Of a stretch of 9,563 nt of DNA, positions 1-6,266 are shown in pieces; the first letter of the stretch is position 1; each line of letters begins with the position of its first letter. A program made the translations under genes and the position numbers. This stretch comes from Rubrobacter sp. Its GTDB lineage: Bacteria > Actinomycetota > Rubrobacteria > Rubrobacterales > Rubrobacteraceae. The DNA lies in contig JADDKG010000406.1 in NCBI GenBank assembly GCA_020253895.1, positions 1 to 9,563 on the forward strand, given 5' to 3'. The notes beneath the pieces are model-generated. The model did no database searches. It saw only the letters and a program-made list of their open reading frames with translations, and was not told the origin of the DNA.

Positions 1-1178
1 GCGCGATCACGGGGTTCGCCCGGCTGTGGAAGCCGTGGTGGTGGCTGTTCATAATCTTCGCCCTGTGCCAGAACTTCTGGCCCGGGTGGGCGACGGGCTC
101 CGCCACAACCCTTACCTTCGCGCTGGGGCTCGGGGAGGGGGCGGTGGTCCCGATCACGGTGGCGGCGCTCATCGCCATCGGGCTTGCGCTCACCCTCTCG
201 CCGGTGGTCTATGACGCGGTGGAGAAGATCCAGTTCGTCCTCGTCACCCTGATCTGCATCTTCCTCATCGCGGCGATCTTCCTGGCCACCCGGCTGGAGG
301 CGTGGGCCGACCTCATCACCGGCTTCGCCTACTTCCCCCGGATCCCCATAGGCGCCGAGGGGCTCGGGGCGGCGCTCCTCCTGGGGGCGCTGGCCTTCGC
401 CGGGGCCGGCGGGGCCAACAACCTGGTGCAGAGCAACTACATCCGGGACAAGGACATGGGGATGGGGGCGCGCATCCCCAAGATCGTCTCCCCGCTCACC
501 GGGGAGGAGCAGGCGGTGCCCTCCCTCGGGTATATGTTCCGCCCAAACGAGGAGAACATGCGCCGCTGGCGGGGCTGGTGGCGGGTGGCAAACCAGGAGC
601 AGTTCATCACCTTCTTCCTCGTCGGGCTCACCACCCTCATCATCCTTTCGGTGCTCGCCTACTCCGTCCTCCCGGTCGGGCAGGTCGAGGAACAGAACTT
701 TGACTTCGTCCGGACAGAGGGCGAGGTGCTCTCCGAGCGGGTCGCGCCGTGGTTCGGAGTGGCCTTCTGGCTTACGGGTACCTTCGTGCTCTTCTCCACC
801 AACCTCGGCATCATAGACTACACCTGCCGCCTCATAGCCGACCAGCTCAAGGTCAACGCCCTCAGGGAGAGCCAGTTCTGGTCCGAGAGCCGGCTGTACG
901 CCAGCTTCGTGTGGCTCATGATCATCGTGGGCTCCATCATCCTCATCAGCGGCATGGAGCAGCCCCTGATCCTGCTCGTAATCTCCTCCTCCATAGCCGG
1001 GGTGATGATGTTCATCTACTCGGGGCTCCTGATCTGGCTGAACCGGGTGGCCCTGCCCGACCCGATAAAGATCCGGGGCGTACGCCTCGCGGTGATGATC
1101 TTCTCGTTCCTGTTCTTCGGGTTCTTCTCGGCGTACCTGGTCTACGACCAGATCCAGACGAACATCCTCGGGGGGTAG
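1..1178 (+). CDS. Nramp-related (SLC11/COG1914-like) multi-pass membrane transporter, 5' end missing
   Basis: Integral membrane protein cut by the left window edge. The frame is open from base 3 (first whole codon), so the GTG at 144 is internal and not the start. About 392 residues are visible, ending at TAG 1176-1178. Hydrophobic segments lie near bases 39-62, 144-290, 360-420, 600-675, 750-840, 895-955, 960-1050 and 1085-1150, which suits the C-terminal eight or so helices of an 11-12-helix Nramp fold. The segment GANNLVQSNYIRDK (bases 411-452) sits where Nramp proteins carry the unwound helix-6 MPHN motif, and it is followed by a charged loop with a KDMGMG run. Known Nramps import Mn2+/Fe2+ with H+. 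Here the Met-Pro-His of the motif is not seen, so metal specificity is doubtful. The family call is by eye and moderately sure; the substrate is unknown. The gene directly abuts a small ORF downstream. Confidence 0.72.
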   Translation, partial: AITGFARLWKPWWWLFIIFALCQNFWPGWATGSATTLTFALGLGEGAVVPITVAALIAIGLALTLSPVVYDAVEKIQFVLVTLICIFLIAAIFLATRLEAWADLITGFAYFPRIPIGAEGLGAALLLGALAFAGAGGANNLVQSNYIRDKDMGMGARIPKIVSPLTGEEQAVPSLGYMFRPNEENMRRWRGWWRVANQEQFITFFLVGLTTLIILSVLAYSVLPVGQVEEQNFDFVRTEGEVLSERVAPWFGVAFWLTGTFVLFSTNLGIIDYTCRLIADQLKVNALRESQFWSESRLYASFVWLMIIVGSIILISGMEQPLILLVISSSIAGVMMFIYSGLLIWLNRVALPDPIKIRGVRLAVMIFSFLFFGFFSAYLVYDQIQTNILGG

Positions 1179-1280
1179 ATGCTAAAGCGCCTCTGGCTCA
1201 GGATCCTGGTGGCGATGTTTATCTGGGCCTTCCTGGTGACGGCCTATCTGCTGATGCGGGTCACGGGCCTGATCTCCTAG
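1179..1280 (+). CDS. 33-aa putative single-helix membrane peptide
   Basis: Small ORF whose ATG (1179-1181) follows the TAG of the transporter gene with no gap, a layout typical of translational coupling. The G-run at 1170-1175 lies 3 bases before the ATG and could serve both as coding sequence and as a close ribosome site. The peptide begins MLKRLWLR (basic N-terminus), continues with a hydrophobic stretch from about residue 9 to 25 (ILVAMFIWAFLVTAYLL) and ends RVTGLIS. This predicts one membrane helix with the N-terminus inside. No family is recognised. An accessory subunit or stabiliser of the transporter is a reasonable guess from position alone. Its last four bases (1277-1280, CTAG) overlap the stop codon of the convergent aldolase gene, and its last eight codons lie inside a 12-bp inverted repeat. 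It could also be a chance ORF. Confidence 0.5.
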   Translation: MLKRLWLRILVAMFIWAFLVTAYLLMRVTGLIS

Positions 1281-1294
1281 AGGGCCCGTGACCC
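1258..1294. terminator. 12-bp perfect stem-loop over two convergent stop codons; candidate bidirectional terminator
   Basis: The left arm GGGTCACGGGCC (1258-1269) and right arm GGCCCGTGACCC (1283-1294) are exact reverse complements, separated by a 13-base loop that contains both stop codons (plus-strand TAG 1278-1280, minus-strand TAG 1279-1277). It lies exactly where plus-strand transcription of the transporter pair meets minus-strand transcription of the lut operon. No T-run follows on either side (only CCCCTT on the plus strand), so it is not a textbook intrinsic terminator. It may act as a U-less terminator, as a block to 3' exonuclease, or together with Rho. The structure is seen directly; the function is inferred. 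Confidence 0.55.
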
Positions 1295-2035
1295 CTTGCG
1301 GGCGGCGGCAAGCTCCCGCCGTGCCCCCTCCCGCAGCAGGGCAGCGTCGGAGGTGACGGTGACGAGCCGGAAGCCCTCCGCGGCACGCCGCCGGGCCTCC
1401 TCCCCGGAGGAGCAGTGGACCCCGGGGACTATCCCGGCCCCCTCGCAGGCCTCCCTTATCCGCCCCATGGCCCGCTCCAGCTCCCCGGGGCCCGCGCCGA
1501 GGGAGAGCGAGAGGTCTGCAGGGCCGATGTAGATCCCGTCGAGCCCCGGTGTGGCCGCTATCTCCTCCACGTTATGGAGCCCCTCGGCGGTCTCGACCAT
1601 CACGAAGCACAGGGCCTCCCGCTCCACCGTCTCCGGGTCGGAGGAGCCGATGACCTCCGCCGCCCGCACCGGCCCGTAGGAGCGGGTGCCGCGCGGCGGA
1701 AACCGGCAGGCGGACACCGCCCGTGCCGCCGCCGCGCCATCCGAGACGAGCGGCACGATCACGCCCCACGCCCCGGCGTCCAGGGCCTTTGTGATGAGCG
1801 CGGGGTCGGCCGAGAGCACCCGGGTGAGCGGGGCGGCCCCGGCCGCCCGGGCCCCCTGGAGCATGGGGACCATCGCCGCGTAGTCGAGCACCCCGTGCTG
1901 CTGGTCCACGCACAGGTAGTCGAAGCCGGCCCCGGCGAGAAGCTCGGCCCCGAAGGAGCCCGGGACGGTGGCCCACAGGCCGAACGCCGTCCCGCCCCGC
2001 TCCCAGAGCTCCCTGAGGGGGTTCCGCCGCGCCAT
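1277..2035 (-). CDS. HpcH/HpaI-family aldolase (2-keto-3-deoxy-acid / 2,4-dihydroxyhept-2-ene-1,7-dioate type)
   Basis: A 252-residue TIM-barrel class II aldolase, full length for the family. Known members reversibly cleave 4-hydroxy-2-keto acids to pyruvate plus an aldehyde, using a divalent metal. The catalytic set is visible: His47 in DQQHG (general base), Arg72 in PLTRV (binds the pyruvate part), and the metal ligands Glu148 (MVETAEG) and Asp174 (GPADLSLSLG). The RFPPRGTRSYGP loop (111-122) is typical. ATG 2035-2033 starts one base after the lutC stop (TAG-G-ATG), with GGTGG six bases upstream, so it is the last gene of the lut operon and is translationally coupled. Substrate candidates are 2-keto-3-deoxy sugar acids such as the rhamnonate or glucarate type; the sequence does not decide. 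A citrate lyase beta-type role is less likely because the His base of the HpaI branch is present. Confidence 0.9.
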   Translation of the reverse strand: MARRNPLRELWERGGTAFGLWATVPGSFGAELLAGAGFDYLCVDQQHGVLDYAAMVPMLQGARAAGAAPLTRVLSADPALITKALDAGAWGVIVPLVSDGAAAARAVSACRFPPRGTRSYGPVRAAEVIGSSDPETVEREALCFVMVETAEGLHNVEEIAATPGLDGIYIGPADLSLSLGAGPGELERAMGRIREACEGAGIVPGVHCSSGEEARRRAAEGFRLVTVTSDAALLREGARRELAAARKGSRAL

Positions 2036-2036
2036 C

Positions 2037-2720
2037 CTAATCCACCAGCAGCACGTGCACCTCGCCGGGGCCGTGCACCCCGGTGGCGAGCGACTGCTCT
2101 ATGTCGCCCGAGCGGCTGGGACCGGTGTGGAAGCAGAGGTTCTGCGGCAAAGAGTTCCGCTTTGCGTACATCCTTATGGCCTCGGAGACCGTCCGGACGA
2201 GCCTCTCCACCGGCACCACAGCGACGTAGGTGGGGGGTAGGATCGCCACGGCACGTCCCTTGCCGGGCCCGCTCTCCAGAACCAGGCTCCCGGTCTCGGC
2301 GATGGCCCACTCGGCGGTGGAGAGCCCGATGTCCGCCCGCCCGGCCACCTCCCGGAAGTCCTCCAGCTCCCGCCAGACGGCCACCTCCACCCCCGCCTCC
2401 CGGAGCGGGCCGTCGGCACCCAGCCTCTCCAGCTCCTCCACGTCCCAACGGACCAGCAGCCGGGCCCCCGAGCTGCGCGCGAGCCCCACCACGTAGTCCC
2501 GGGCCTCCTCTAGGCCTCCCACCCGCCTCCCGTGCCCGCCGAGGGCCTCGAGCTCCTCCAGAAAGCGGGCCGCCGGGTCCCCGATCTCTCGCGCCGCCGC
2601 CCGCCGCCCGGGCGTCCAGGAGGCATCGGGGGCCTTTGTAGGCTTATAGCGGCCGTAGCGGGTGCGGTGCCGGATGTTCTCCAGGAACTCCTCCCGCCTC
2701 AATCTATCCCCTCCCGCCAC
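2037..2720 (-). CDS. lutC: LutC, LUD-domain subunit of the lactate-utilisation complex
   Basis: LutC/YkgG protein of up to 227 residues with a single LUD domain. In Bacillus subtilis LutABC is needed to oxidise L-lactate to pyruvate in the cytoplasm; the LutC role is structural or redox and not fully defined. Diagnostic stretches are STAEWAIAETGSLVLESG near residue 134 and the C-terminal GPSRSGDIEQSLATGVHGPG block. The start is uncertain. GTG 2720-2718 gives 227 aa and overlaps lutB by 22 bases, but its GGGAG lies only about two bases away. TTG 2702-2700 gives 221 aa (reading MRREEFLENIR), forms a TTGA overlap with the lutB TGA stop, and has GGGAGGGG about five bases upstream. The TTG is the better start by signal and by family N-terminus; the longer form is listed so that nothing is lost. 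The gene lies third in lutABC, one base ahead of the aldolase gene. Confidence 0.9.
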   Translation of the reverse strand: MAGGDRLRREEFLENIRHRTRYGRYKPTKAPDASWTPGRRAAAREIGDPAARFLEELEALGGHGRRVGGLEEARDYVVGLARSSGARLLVRWDVEELERLGADGPLREAGVEVAVWRELEDFREVAGRADIGLSTAEWAIAETGSLVLESGPGKGRAVAILPPTYVAVVPVERLVRTVSEAIRMYAKRNSLPQNLCFHTGPSRSGDIEQSLATGVHGPGEVHVLLVD

Positions 2721-4150
2721 AGCTCCCGGAAGGACCTCTCTGCGAGCGGGGGAAGGTCCCGGAAGTCCGTCCAGCCGCTCAACGGCGGCGGGAGCCGGCG
2801 CACAGACCCGTCTCTGACCAGCGGCCGCTGGACGAGCCGGCCAAGCCGCGCCCCGGCGCGGTAGGCCGCCGGGTGCTCCACCGCCTCCTCAAAGCCCTTG
2901 AAGGCGATCTCCTGCGCCTTCCCCGCGAGCCCCTCCTCCACCTGCCGGCTGCGCAGCTTCAGCAGCAGATCGTGCAGCGGGATCCCCACCGGGCACGTCT
3001 CCCAGCAGGCGGCGCACAGGGAGGAGGCGTGCGGCAGGTCCTTCGCCTCCCGGTCTCCCTTGAGCAGCGGCGTGATCACCGCGCCTATCGGGCCGGAGTA
3101 GGTCGAGCCGTAGGCGTGGCCGCCGGTCTGCCGGTAGACCGGACAGACGTTGAGGCACGAGCCACACCGGATGCAGTAGAGCGCCTCCTCGAACTCGGTG
3201 CCGAGCAGCTTCGAGCGGCCGTTGTCCATCAGGATCAGGTGGAACTCCTCCGGCCCGTCCAGCTCGTCCGCGCCGCGGGGGCCGGTGATGAAGCTGGTGT
3301 AGACGGTGAGCTTCTGGCCGGTGCCGTTGCGCGCCAGAAGCTGCACGAAGACCTCCAGGTCCTCGAACCGCGGCACCAGCTTCTCGATGCCCATCACCAC
3401 CACGTGCACCGGCGGGATGCTGGTGACCATCCGCCCGTTGCCCTCGTTGGTGACCAGGCATATGGTGCCGGTCTCCGCCACCCCGAAGTTTGCCCCCGAG
3501 ATCCCGATGTCCGCGGCGAGGAACTTCTCCCTGAGCCGCCGGCGGGCGAAGCCCGCGAGCGCCCTGACGTCCGGCGGCAGCGGCTCCCCGGCCACCCTGG
3601 AGAGCACCCGGGCGATCTGGCGGCGGTTCATGTGCATTATGGGGGCCACGATGTGCGAGGGGGCATCCCCAGCCAGCTGGGCGATCCACTCCCCGAGGTC
3701 GGTCTCCACCACCTCCAGCTCCAGCTCCCCGTACTCCTCCTCGAGGCGGCGGTTGAGCTCTATCTCCTCGGTGGCCATGCTCTTGGACTTGGTGATGACC
3801 TTCGCGCCCTTCTTGCGCGCCAGCTCCCCGACGTAGCGGACCACGTCCTCTCCGGTCTCGGCGAAGAAGACGTTCCCGCCCCTCTCCTCCACCGCGTCGG
3901 CCATCTGGGCGAGGTAGCGGTCGAGGTTGGCCATCGTCTCCTGCTTTATGTGGTAGGCCCGCTCCCTGAGCCCGGGCGCATCCGGGAGCTCTGCGAGCCG
4001 GGCCGCACGGCCCTTGAGGGTCTTGCGGGTGAAGAGCGCGATGGAGTCGTGCAGCTCGGGGTCGGCGAGCGCCCGCCGCGCCCGCTCGTTGAAGCCCTCC
4101 ACCCCGCTCTCGATCCCCTCACGGCGGGCCCTCTCTCCGGTCTTCTCCAT
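2699..4150 (-). CDS. lutB: LutB, LUD-domain iron-sulfur subunit of the lactate-utilisation complex
   Basis: A 483-residue protein, full length for LutB/YkgF. The N-terminal two-thirds is a LUD domain with the family block FGVAETGTICLVTNEGNGR. The C-terminal part holds ferredoxin-like ligands: CIRCGSCLNVCP (Cys326, 329, 332, 336) and CAACWETCP (Cys379, 382, 386). The second set lacks a first cysteine (Ser376), as is usual for this family. It would pass electrons between the LutA cysteine-rich domains and an acceptor during 2-hydroxy-acid (lactate) oxidation. I chose ATG 4150-4148, four bases after the lutA stop. A TTG at 4162-4160 would add four residues (MVSG) but has almost no space to its GAGGAAGGG ribosome site. 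The TGA stop lies inside the start region of lutC. The gene is intact with no sign of a frameshift. Confidence 0.95.
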   Translation of the reverse strand: MEKTGERARREGIESGVEGFNERARRALADPELHDSIALFTRKTLKGRAARLAELPDAPGLRERAYHIKQETMANLDRYLAQMADAVEERGGNVFFAETGEDVVRYVGELARKKGAKVITKSKSMATEEIELNRRLEEEYGELELEVVETDLGEWIAQLAGDAPSHIVAPIMHMNRRQIARVLSRVAGEPLPPDVRALAGFARRRLREKFLAADIGISGANFGVAETGTICLVTNEGNGRMVTSIPPVHVVVMGIEKLVPRFEDLEVFVQLLARNGTGQKLTVYTSFITGPRGADELDGPEEFHLILMDNGRSKLLGTEFEEALYCIRCGSCLNVCPVYRQTGGHAYGSTYSGPIGAVITPLLKGDREAKDLPHASSLCAACWETCPVGIPLHDLLLKLRSRQVEEGLAGKAQEIAFKGFEEAVEHPAAYRAGARLGRLVQRPLVRDGSVRRLPPPLSGWTDFRDLPPLAERSFRELWREGID

Positions 4151-4154
4151 ACCG

Positions 4155-4895
4155 CTAACCAACCCTTCCTCGCCTGGGGTCCAGTACCTGCGCCAGGTGT
4201 AGCACCCGGACGCCGTGACCGGTCCGGTCGAGCCTGCCCTTCAGGTGCAGCAGGCAGCTCGGGTCGCAGGAGACGAGGGTGTCCGCCCCGCTCTTCTCCA
4301 GCGCCCGGATCTTCTCGTCGGCCATCGCCACGGAGACCTCGGGCATCTTGACCGAGAAGGTCCCCCCGAAGCCACAGCAGAGCTCCTCGTTCTCCCAGCC
4401 CACGAGCTGGAGGCCCTCTACGTTGCGCAGTATCCGCTGCGGCTCCTCCAGCACCCCGAGCTCCCGCCGCTGATGGCACCCGCAGTGGAAGACCGCCCGG
4501 CCCTCGAGCCGGGCCCCGAACTCCTCGGCCCCGAGCACGTTGGAGAGAAAGTCCGAGAACTCCCTCACCCGGCCCCCGATGCTCTCGGCCCGCTCCAGAT
4601 CCTCGGGCAGCTCCCGGAAGAGGAAGGGGTAGTAGTGGGAGACCATCGTGGTGCAGGAGCCGGAGGGGCACACCACGTAGTCGAAGCGCTCGCCGCCGAA
4701 CACGTCGAGAAAGTGCCGGGCCGCGCCCCGCGCCTCCTTGAAGAAGCCGGAGTTGAAGGCCGGCTGGCCACAGCAGGTCTGCCCCTCCGGGTAGACCACC
4801 TCCACCCCCTGTGAGCGCAGCACGCGGAACACGCTGACCCCGACCTCCGGGCTTATGAGGTCCACGTAGCACGGTATGAAAAGGGCTACCCTCAT
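4155..4895 (-). CDS. lutA: LutA, cysteine-rich (CCG/DUF224) subunit of the lactate-utilisation complex
   Basis: A 246-residue protein made of two CCG-type cysteine-rich domains, as in B. subtilis LutA / E. coli YkgE and the GlpC/HdrB families that bind Fe-S clusters in 2-hydroxy-acid or heterodisulfide redox. Domain 1 has Cys9, Cys41-Cys42 (TCCGQPAFNSG) and PSGSC ending at Cys81. Domain 2 has Cys138 and Cys140 (HCGCHQ), Cys173-Cys174 (LCCGFGG), and Cys210 and Cys214 (CDPSC). The start is ATG 4895-4893, giving MRVALFIPCYVD, the normal family N-terminus, with GGGAGG four bases upstream. An in-frame TTG-type start at 4934 would run through the promoter and is rejected. It is the first gene of lutABC-aldolase and is divergent from the LarA-like gene. 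Its TAG (4157-4155) lies four bases before the lutB ATG. Confidence 0.95.
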   Translation of the reverse strand: MRVALFIPCYVDLISPEVGVSVFRVLRSQGVEVVYPEGQTCCGQPAFNSGFFKEARGAARHFLDVFGGERFDYVVCPSGSCTTMVSHYYPFLFRELPEDLERAESIGGRVREFSDFLSNVLGAEEFGARLEGRAVFHCGCHQRRELGVLEEPQRILRNVEGLQLVGWENEELCCGFGGTFSVKMPEVSVAMADEKIRALEKSGADTLVSCDPSCLLHLKGRLDRTGHGVRVLHLAQVLDPRRGRVG

Positions 4896-4903
4896 AGATC
4901 CTC

Positions 4904-4924
4904 CCGCCTCTGGCCGCAGAGCGG
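4904..4924. promoter_or_regulatory. Imperfect palindrome at the lut start site, possible operator
   Basis: CCGCcTCTG (4904-4912) and CAGAGCGG (4917-4924) are reverse complements apart from one extra C in the left arm, around a GCCG centre. The element lies between the predicted lutA -10 box and the lutA ATG, covering the expected transcription start. That is a usual place for a repressor site, or for a hairpin at the very 5' end of the mRNA. It does not match the known LldR/LutR GntR-type consensus that I can recall, so the binding protein is unknown. Confidence 0.3.
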
Positions 4925-4930
4925 AGTATA
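4925..4930 (-). promoter_or_regulatory. Extended -10 promoter element for lutABC-aldolase
   Basis: On the minus strand the sequence reads TGCTATACT. This is a strong extended -10 (TGn followed by TATACT) in DNA that is otherwise GC-rich. The hexamer 17 bases further upstream (CATTCT, 4953-4948) is a poor -35, which suits an extended -10 promoter. The start point would fall near 4918, leaving a leader of about 20 bases that carries the GGGAGG ribosome site of lutA. Confidence 0.55.
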
Positions 4931-4946
4931 GCAAGGGAGATGCGGG

Positions 4947-4952
4947 TAGAAT
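4947..4952 (+). promoter_or_regulatory. Candidate -10 box for the LarA-like gene
   Basis: TAGAAT is the best -10-like hexamer ahead of the GTG at 4989, predicting a start near 4959 and a leader of about 30 bases. The hexamer 17 bases upstream (GAGTAT, 4924-4929) is weak and overlaps the lutA -10 box, so the two promoters would occupy the same DNA. It is a weaker call than the lutA promoter. Confidence 0.35.
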
Positions 4953-4988
4953 GGGCGGCGTAAGGCTCTTTCAGGGGGTAGTGGGTTC

Positions 4989-6266
4989 GTGCAGACCGCG
5001 AGTCCCGTACGGGAGGAGATCCGGCGGCTCCTCGAAGCCGTGAAGCTGCCGCGGGTGGCGCTCGTGGAGCAGCGGATAGAGTCCCCACCCGCGCTGGGGG
5101 ACGTCCGCGCGGCGGTGCGGGAGGCGCTGCGGGAGGTGGAGCTGCCCACGGGCTCCGTCGCGATAGGCGTCGGCAGCCGCGGCGTGGCCCGGGTCGGGGA
5201 GGTCGTCGCCGCGCTGGTCGAGGCCCTCAAAGAAGCCGGTGCCTCCCCGTTTATCGTGCCGGCGATGGGGAGCCACGGCGCCTCGACGGCGGAGGGGCAG
5301 GCGGAGGTGCTTGCGCACCTGGGGGTGAGCGAGGAGCGGGTCGGCTGCCCGGTGCGGGCCACGATGGAGGTGGTGGAGGTGGGGCGGACTCCCTCGGGCG
5401 TCCCGGTCTACATGGACCGCTTCGCCTACGAGGCCGACGCGGTGGTCGTGGTCAACCGCATCAAGCCGCACACCGCCTTCCGGGGCGAGGTGGAGAGCGG
5501 CCCCTCGAAGATGCTCGCCATCGGGCTCGGCAAGCAGAAGGGCGCCCACGCCATCCACGCCGCGGGGTGGGATAGGATCCACCGGACCATCCCGGAGGCC
5601 GCCCGGGTGGCCGTACAAAGCGGGCGGGTGGCCTTCGCGCTGGCCACGCTGGAGAACGCCGACGAGGAGCCCTGCAGGGTCGTGGCCCTCCCAGCGGAGC
5701 GGCTGACCGAGGCGGAGGCCCCGCTGCTGGAGGAGGCCAAGAGGAACCTGCCGCGCCTCCCCTTCGGGGAGCTGGACGTGCTCGTGGTGGACGAGATCGG
5801 GAAGAACATAAGCGGCGACGGCGCCGACCCCAACGTGACGGGCCGCTATCCCACCCCCTACGCCTCCGGCGGGCCGAGGGTGGAGCGGATGGTCTTCCTG
5901 GACCTCACCGAGGAGACGGGAGGCAACGCCAACGGGGTGGGGCTCTCGGATGTGATCACCTCCCGCCTCGAGCGCAGGATGGACCGCTCGGCCACCTACA
6001 TGAACGCCCTGACCTCCACCGTCCCCGACACGGTGAAGATACCGATGGTCATGGAGAGCGACCGGGACGCCATCGCCGCCGCCCTCCTGATGTGCGCCGG
6101 GGTAGAGCCCGCGGAAGCCCGCCTGGTGCGCATCCGGAACACCCTCAGCCTGCGCCGGATGTGGGTCTCCGAAGCCCTGCTCGGCGAGGTCGAGGCCAAC
6201 CCGAGGCTGCGCGTCATCGAGCCCCCACAGCCCCTGCACCTCGACGAGGACGGCGCCCTGATCTAG
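4989..6266 (+). CDS. LarA-like protein (DUF2088 / lactate racemase N-domain family)
   Basis: A 425-residue protein, about the length of LarA-family enzymes. Characterised LarA racemises lactate using a nickel-pincer nucleotide (NPN) bound covalently to a Lys and coordinated by His residues. Possible counterparts visible here are GSRG (62-65), His96 in PAMGSHGAS, His161 in NRIKPHTAF, Lys174 in GPSKMLAIGLGKQKG, and His187/His190 just after. The region near 289-325 (GKNISGDGADPNVTGRY, then PYASGG) is typical of the DUF2088 group with a nickel-insertion-like name in some annotations. The start is GTG 4989 with CAGGGGG ten bases upstream. The gene is divergent from lutA across 93 bp. By context and family a 2-hydroxy-acid racemase or epimerase role is likely, but many LarA homologues act on other hydroxy acids, so the substrate is open. 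Its 3' end overlaps the convergent oxidase gene by 53 bases. Confidence 0.8.
   Translation: MQTASPVREEIRRLLEAVKLPRVALVEQRIESPPALGDVRAAVREALREVELPTGSVAIGVGSRGVARVGEVVAALVEALKEAGASPFIVPAMGSHGASTAEGQAEVLAHLGVSEERVGCPVRATMEVVEVGRTPSGVPVYMDRFAYEADAVVVVNRIKPHTAFRGEVESGPSKMLAIGLGKQKGAHAIHAAGWDRIHRTIPEAARVAVQSGRVAFALATLENADEEPCRVVALPAERLTEAEAPLLEEAKRNLPRLPFGELDVLVVDEIGKNISGDGADPNVTGRYPTPYASGGPRVERMVFLDLTEETGGNANGVGLSDVITSRLERRMDRSATYMNALTSTVPDTVKIPMVMESDRDAIAAALLMCAGVEPAEARLVRIRNTLSLRRMWVSEALLGEVEANPRLRVIEPPQPLHLDEDGALI

Noticed and set aside
1415..2641. Long plus-strand open frame antisense to the aldolase and lutC
   Set aside because: Composition is Arg/Pro/Gly-rich with no family motif, and it lies across two clear genes; this is a usual high-GC shadow frame.
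2873..4351. Plus-strand open frame of about 490 codons antisense to lutB
   Set aside because: It is His/Leu/Arg/Pro-rich, without motifs, and follows the codon mirror of lutB, so no independent support.
4971..6239. Minus-strand open frame of about 420 codons antisense to the LarA-like gene
   Set aside because: It has no recognisable domain and low-complexity content; the plus strand carries a well-formed LarA-like protein with a ribosome site.
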